Assembly (NCBI GenBank): GCA_011049295.1
Contig: DSCA01000076.1
Coordinates: forward strand, 1-6,854
Direction of reading: 5' to 3'
Length of the DNA stretch: 6,854 nucleotides
From: Thermoplasmatales archaeon
GTDB taxonomy: Archaea; Thermoplasmatota; E2; UBA202; DSCA01
Notes under the pieces: model-generated
Databases searched by the model: none
Told to the model about the DNA's origin: nothing
Seen by the model: only the letters and a program-made list of their open reading frames with translations
Shown: piece after piece, positions 5,580 to 6,854 of the stretch
How the letters are laid out: every line of letters starts with the position of its first letter
Numbering within the stretch: the stretch's first letter is position 1
Translations under genes and position numbers: made by a program

Positions 5580-5600
5580 TTTTATATTTTCTTTTTTTCT
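5580..5600 (+). terminator. T-rich terminator of the C25 protease gene
   Basis: TTTTATATTTT followed by a run of seven T (5592-5598) begins about 20 bases after the protease stop codon. This is typical of intrinsic archaeal termination on T tracts without a stable hairpin. The same bases encode the last codons of the convergent M24 peptidase (lysine-rich EKKKI end), so the tract has two uses. Confidence 0.65.
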
Positions 5601-6628
5601 CTGGTCAAAACCTCGCACCCCCGGGAGGTGACCAGCACGTCGTCCTCGATGCGGATGCCGAATCGGCCAGAGATGTACACCCCGGGCTCCACGGTCATCA
5701 CCATGCCCGGCTCCAGCACCACCTGGCTGCTCTCGCTCAGCGAGAAACCGTCGTGCACCTCCAGGCCCAGAGAGTGGCCGGTGGCATGGGGCAGGGGGCT
5801 AAAACCCCGCCGGACCAGGGAGGCGTTCACCCTCTCGTGTATCTCCCGGGCCGCCACCCCCGGCTCAATCATGTCCAGGGCAAGAAATTGCACCTCCCGC
5901 ACCGCCTCATGGGCCCGCTGCTGCTCCTCCCCCGGGCCCGCCAGGGTTCTGGTCACATCTGAGCAGTAACGCCGGTAGCGGGCCCCGAAATCCACCAGGA
6001 TGGGCCGCCGCCGGGGGGCGGTTCCGGTGGTATAGTGGGGCAGGGCGGCATGGGAGCCACAGGCCACGATGGTGTCAAAGGCAGGGGAGGCCCCCGCCCG
6101 GTCCAGACGATAGTTGACGGCTGCCCTGATGTCCGCCTCTGTGTCCGCATCTTCGGCCATCTCCGGCAGTGCCCGGGCCACCTCCGCCGCCAGGGCCCCG
6201 GAGCGGCGCAGGGCGTCAATTTCCTCCTCGTCCTTCACCATGCGGGCCTCCCGGACGGCGCTGCTCACGTCGGTCAGGGTGGCCCGGGGAAACAGGGACT
6301 GCAGGGTGCGAAACTGGGTGTAGGGGCAGGCCTGGCCGTGGAAGCCGATGGTGTGGACGTCCAGAAGCGGGGACAGCAGCTGTCTTTTTTCCTCCTCGTT
6401 GGCGAACACGTGGACCTCCGGTCCGGCGGCGGAGGCCTCCAGACGGGGCACCACGACCTCCCGGCGACCATCGGGGTAGAGAACGGCCACGGCTCCCTCA
6501 AAAAGTCCGTGCTGGTAGCCAGTGACATAAAAAAAGGTATAATCGATGCAGCCGGGGGAGTTGACGATGACCATGGCCTCCACCCCCTCCCCGGCGCAGG
6601 AGAAAAGGCGTTTAACCCGCCGTCTCAT
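5582..6628 (-). CDS. M24 metallopeptidase (Xaa-Pro aminopeptidase/dipeptidase type), 348 aa
   Basis: This is a predicted cytoplasmic, two-metal peptidase that removes residues next to proline from peptide N-termini or splits Xaa-Pro dipeptides. Residues of about 1-125 form the N-terminal creatinase-like domain and about 130-348 the pita-bread catalytic domain. All five metal ligands are present: D213 (LVDFG), D224 (CSDVTRT), H285 (ATGHSLG), E314 (TVEPGVY) and E328 (RIEDDVLV). The substrate-site histidine of the SHAALPHY segment is at 198. The length is usual for archaeal family members. I chose ATG 6628, preceded by GGAGGGAGGAG, over an upstream TTG at 6670 that lies inside ksgA without such a site. 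The gene overlaps the ksgA stop by 17 bases, indicating translational coupling. The choice between aminopeptidase P and prolidase activity cannot be settled from the sequence. Confidence 0.93.
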   Translation of the reverse strand: MRRRVKRLFSCAGEGVEAMVIVNSPGCIDYTFFYVTGYQHGLFEGAVAVLYPDGRREVVVPRLEASAAGPEVHVFANEEEKRQLLSPLLDVHTIGFHGQACPYTQFRTLQSLFPRATLTDVSSAVREARMVKDEEEIDALRRSGALAAEVARALPEMAEDADTEADIRAAVNYRLDRAGASPAFDTIVACGSHAALPHYTTGTAPRRRPILVDFGARYRRYCSDVTRTLAGPGEEQQRAHEAVREVQFLALDMIEPGVAAREIHERVNASLVRRGFSPLPHATGHSLGLEVHDGFSLSESSQVVLEPGMVMTVEPGVYISGRFGIRIEDDVLVTSRGCEVLTREKKKI

Positions 6629-6854
6629 GCTCCTCCCTCCACTGGGCCAGGGCATTGCTGAGCTCGCCAATCTGCTCCGGGGTCAGCTTTCCCACCCGCT
6701 GCCGGGCATAGGGAAGGTCGGCGGCCACCTCGGGGGGCACATATCTCTCGGCCCGCAGGGCGTTTTTGATGGTCTTCCGCCGGTGGGAAAACAGGATGCG
6801 CACCACGTCCTCGAATACCTCCGGATTCCACACCGCAAAGGGGGGCGGCCGGGG
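6612..6854 (-). CDS. ksgA: 16S rRNA dimethyladenosine transferase KsgA/Dim1, C-terminal 80 residues (partial)
   Basis: KsgA uses S-adenosylmethionine to dimethylate two adjacent adenines near the 3' end of 16S rRNA during small-subunit assembly. Only the C-terminal helical, rRNA-binding domain is in the window. It shows PRPPPFAVWNPEVFEDVVRI, then FSHRRKTIKNALR, which are the usual markers of this domain, and a C-terminal LTPEQIGELSNAL segment. The frame is open to the window edge, so the methyltransferase domain lies to the right. A GTG at 6833 is not the true start because the family sequence continues upstream of it. The gene forms an operon with the M24 peptidase. Confidence 0.9.
   Translation of the reverse strand, partial: PRPPPFAVWNPEVFEDVVRILFSHRRKTIKNALRAERYVPPEVAADLPYARQRVGKLTPEQIGELSNALAQWREEHETAG
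6630..6640 (-). promoter_or_regulatory. Strong Shine-Dalgarno site of the M24 peptidase
   Basis: On the minus strand GGAGGGAGGAG precedes the ATG at 6628, with the first GGAGG seven bases away. It lies within the ksgA coding region, so the peptidase is translated from the ksgA transcript. This contrasts with the apparently leaderless genes elsewhere in the window, as expected for an internal operon gene. Confidence 0.75.

Noticed and set aside
6629..6670. TTG at 6670 as an earlier M24 peptidase start
   Set aside because: It would add 14 unconserved residues inside ksgA without a ribosome binding site, while ATG 6628 has a strong one.
1..6854. CRISPR array, rRNA genes or insertion sequences
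   Set aside because: No regularly spaced repeats, rRNA-like sequence or transposase motifs were seen in the window.

Overview
The window is archaeal. It carries a ribosomal protein of the archaeal/eukaryotic L10e type, TATA boxes about 25-30 bases ahead of start codons (leaderless or nearly leaderless genes), a tRNA without an encoded CCA, and an archaeal-type AbrB/SpoVT regulator. The GC-rich backbone, the secreted C25 (gingipain-family) protease and the KsgA next to an M24 peptidase suggest a euryarchaeote, possibly of the Thermoplasmata. That placement is an inference from gene content, not a tested assignment.

Region 1-2532 is accessory DNA and looks like one end of an element integrated behind tRNA-Phe. 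From left to right it holds the first 41 codons of a leftward AbrB/SpoVT-like gene that runs off the window and is easily missed, a shared promoter with a palindromic operator candidate, a rightward winged-helix protein of unknown function (GC about 41% by hand count over 481-720), a short convergent gap with a 14-base direct repeat, and a leftward tyrosine recombinase with a C-terminal zinc ribbon. The integrase begins 56 bases past the 3' end of tRNA-Phe(GAA). The opposite attachment site would lie left of position 1 and is not visible.

Region 2533-3540 is a leftward chromosomal block: ribosomal protein L10e, then a 106-residue winged-helix regulator, then tRNA-Phe with one base between the regulator's stop codon and the tRNA. 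These are probably transcribed together from a TATA box at 3526-3533.

Region 3541-5600 holds a single rightward gene for a secreted C25 cysteine protease with its own TATA box and a T-rich terminator. Convergent to it, region 5582-6854 is a leftward pair, ksgA/dim1 (3' end only) followed by an M24 metallopeptidase. The two overlap by 17 bases, and the second has a strong Shine-Dalgarno sequence.

The most interesting part is the left end: a divergent pair of DNA-binding proteins sharing one TATA element, and an integrase whose base composition changes abruptly at its interdomain linker.
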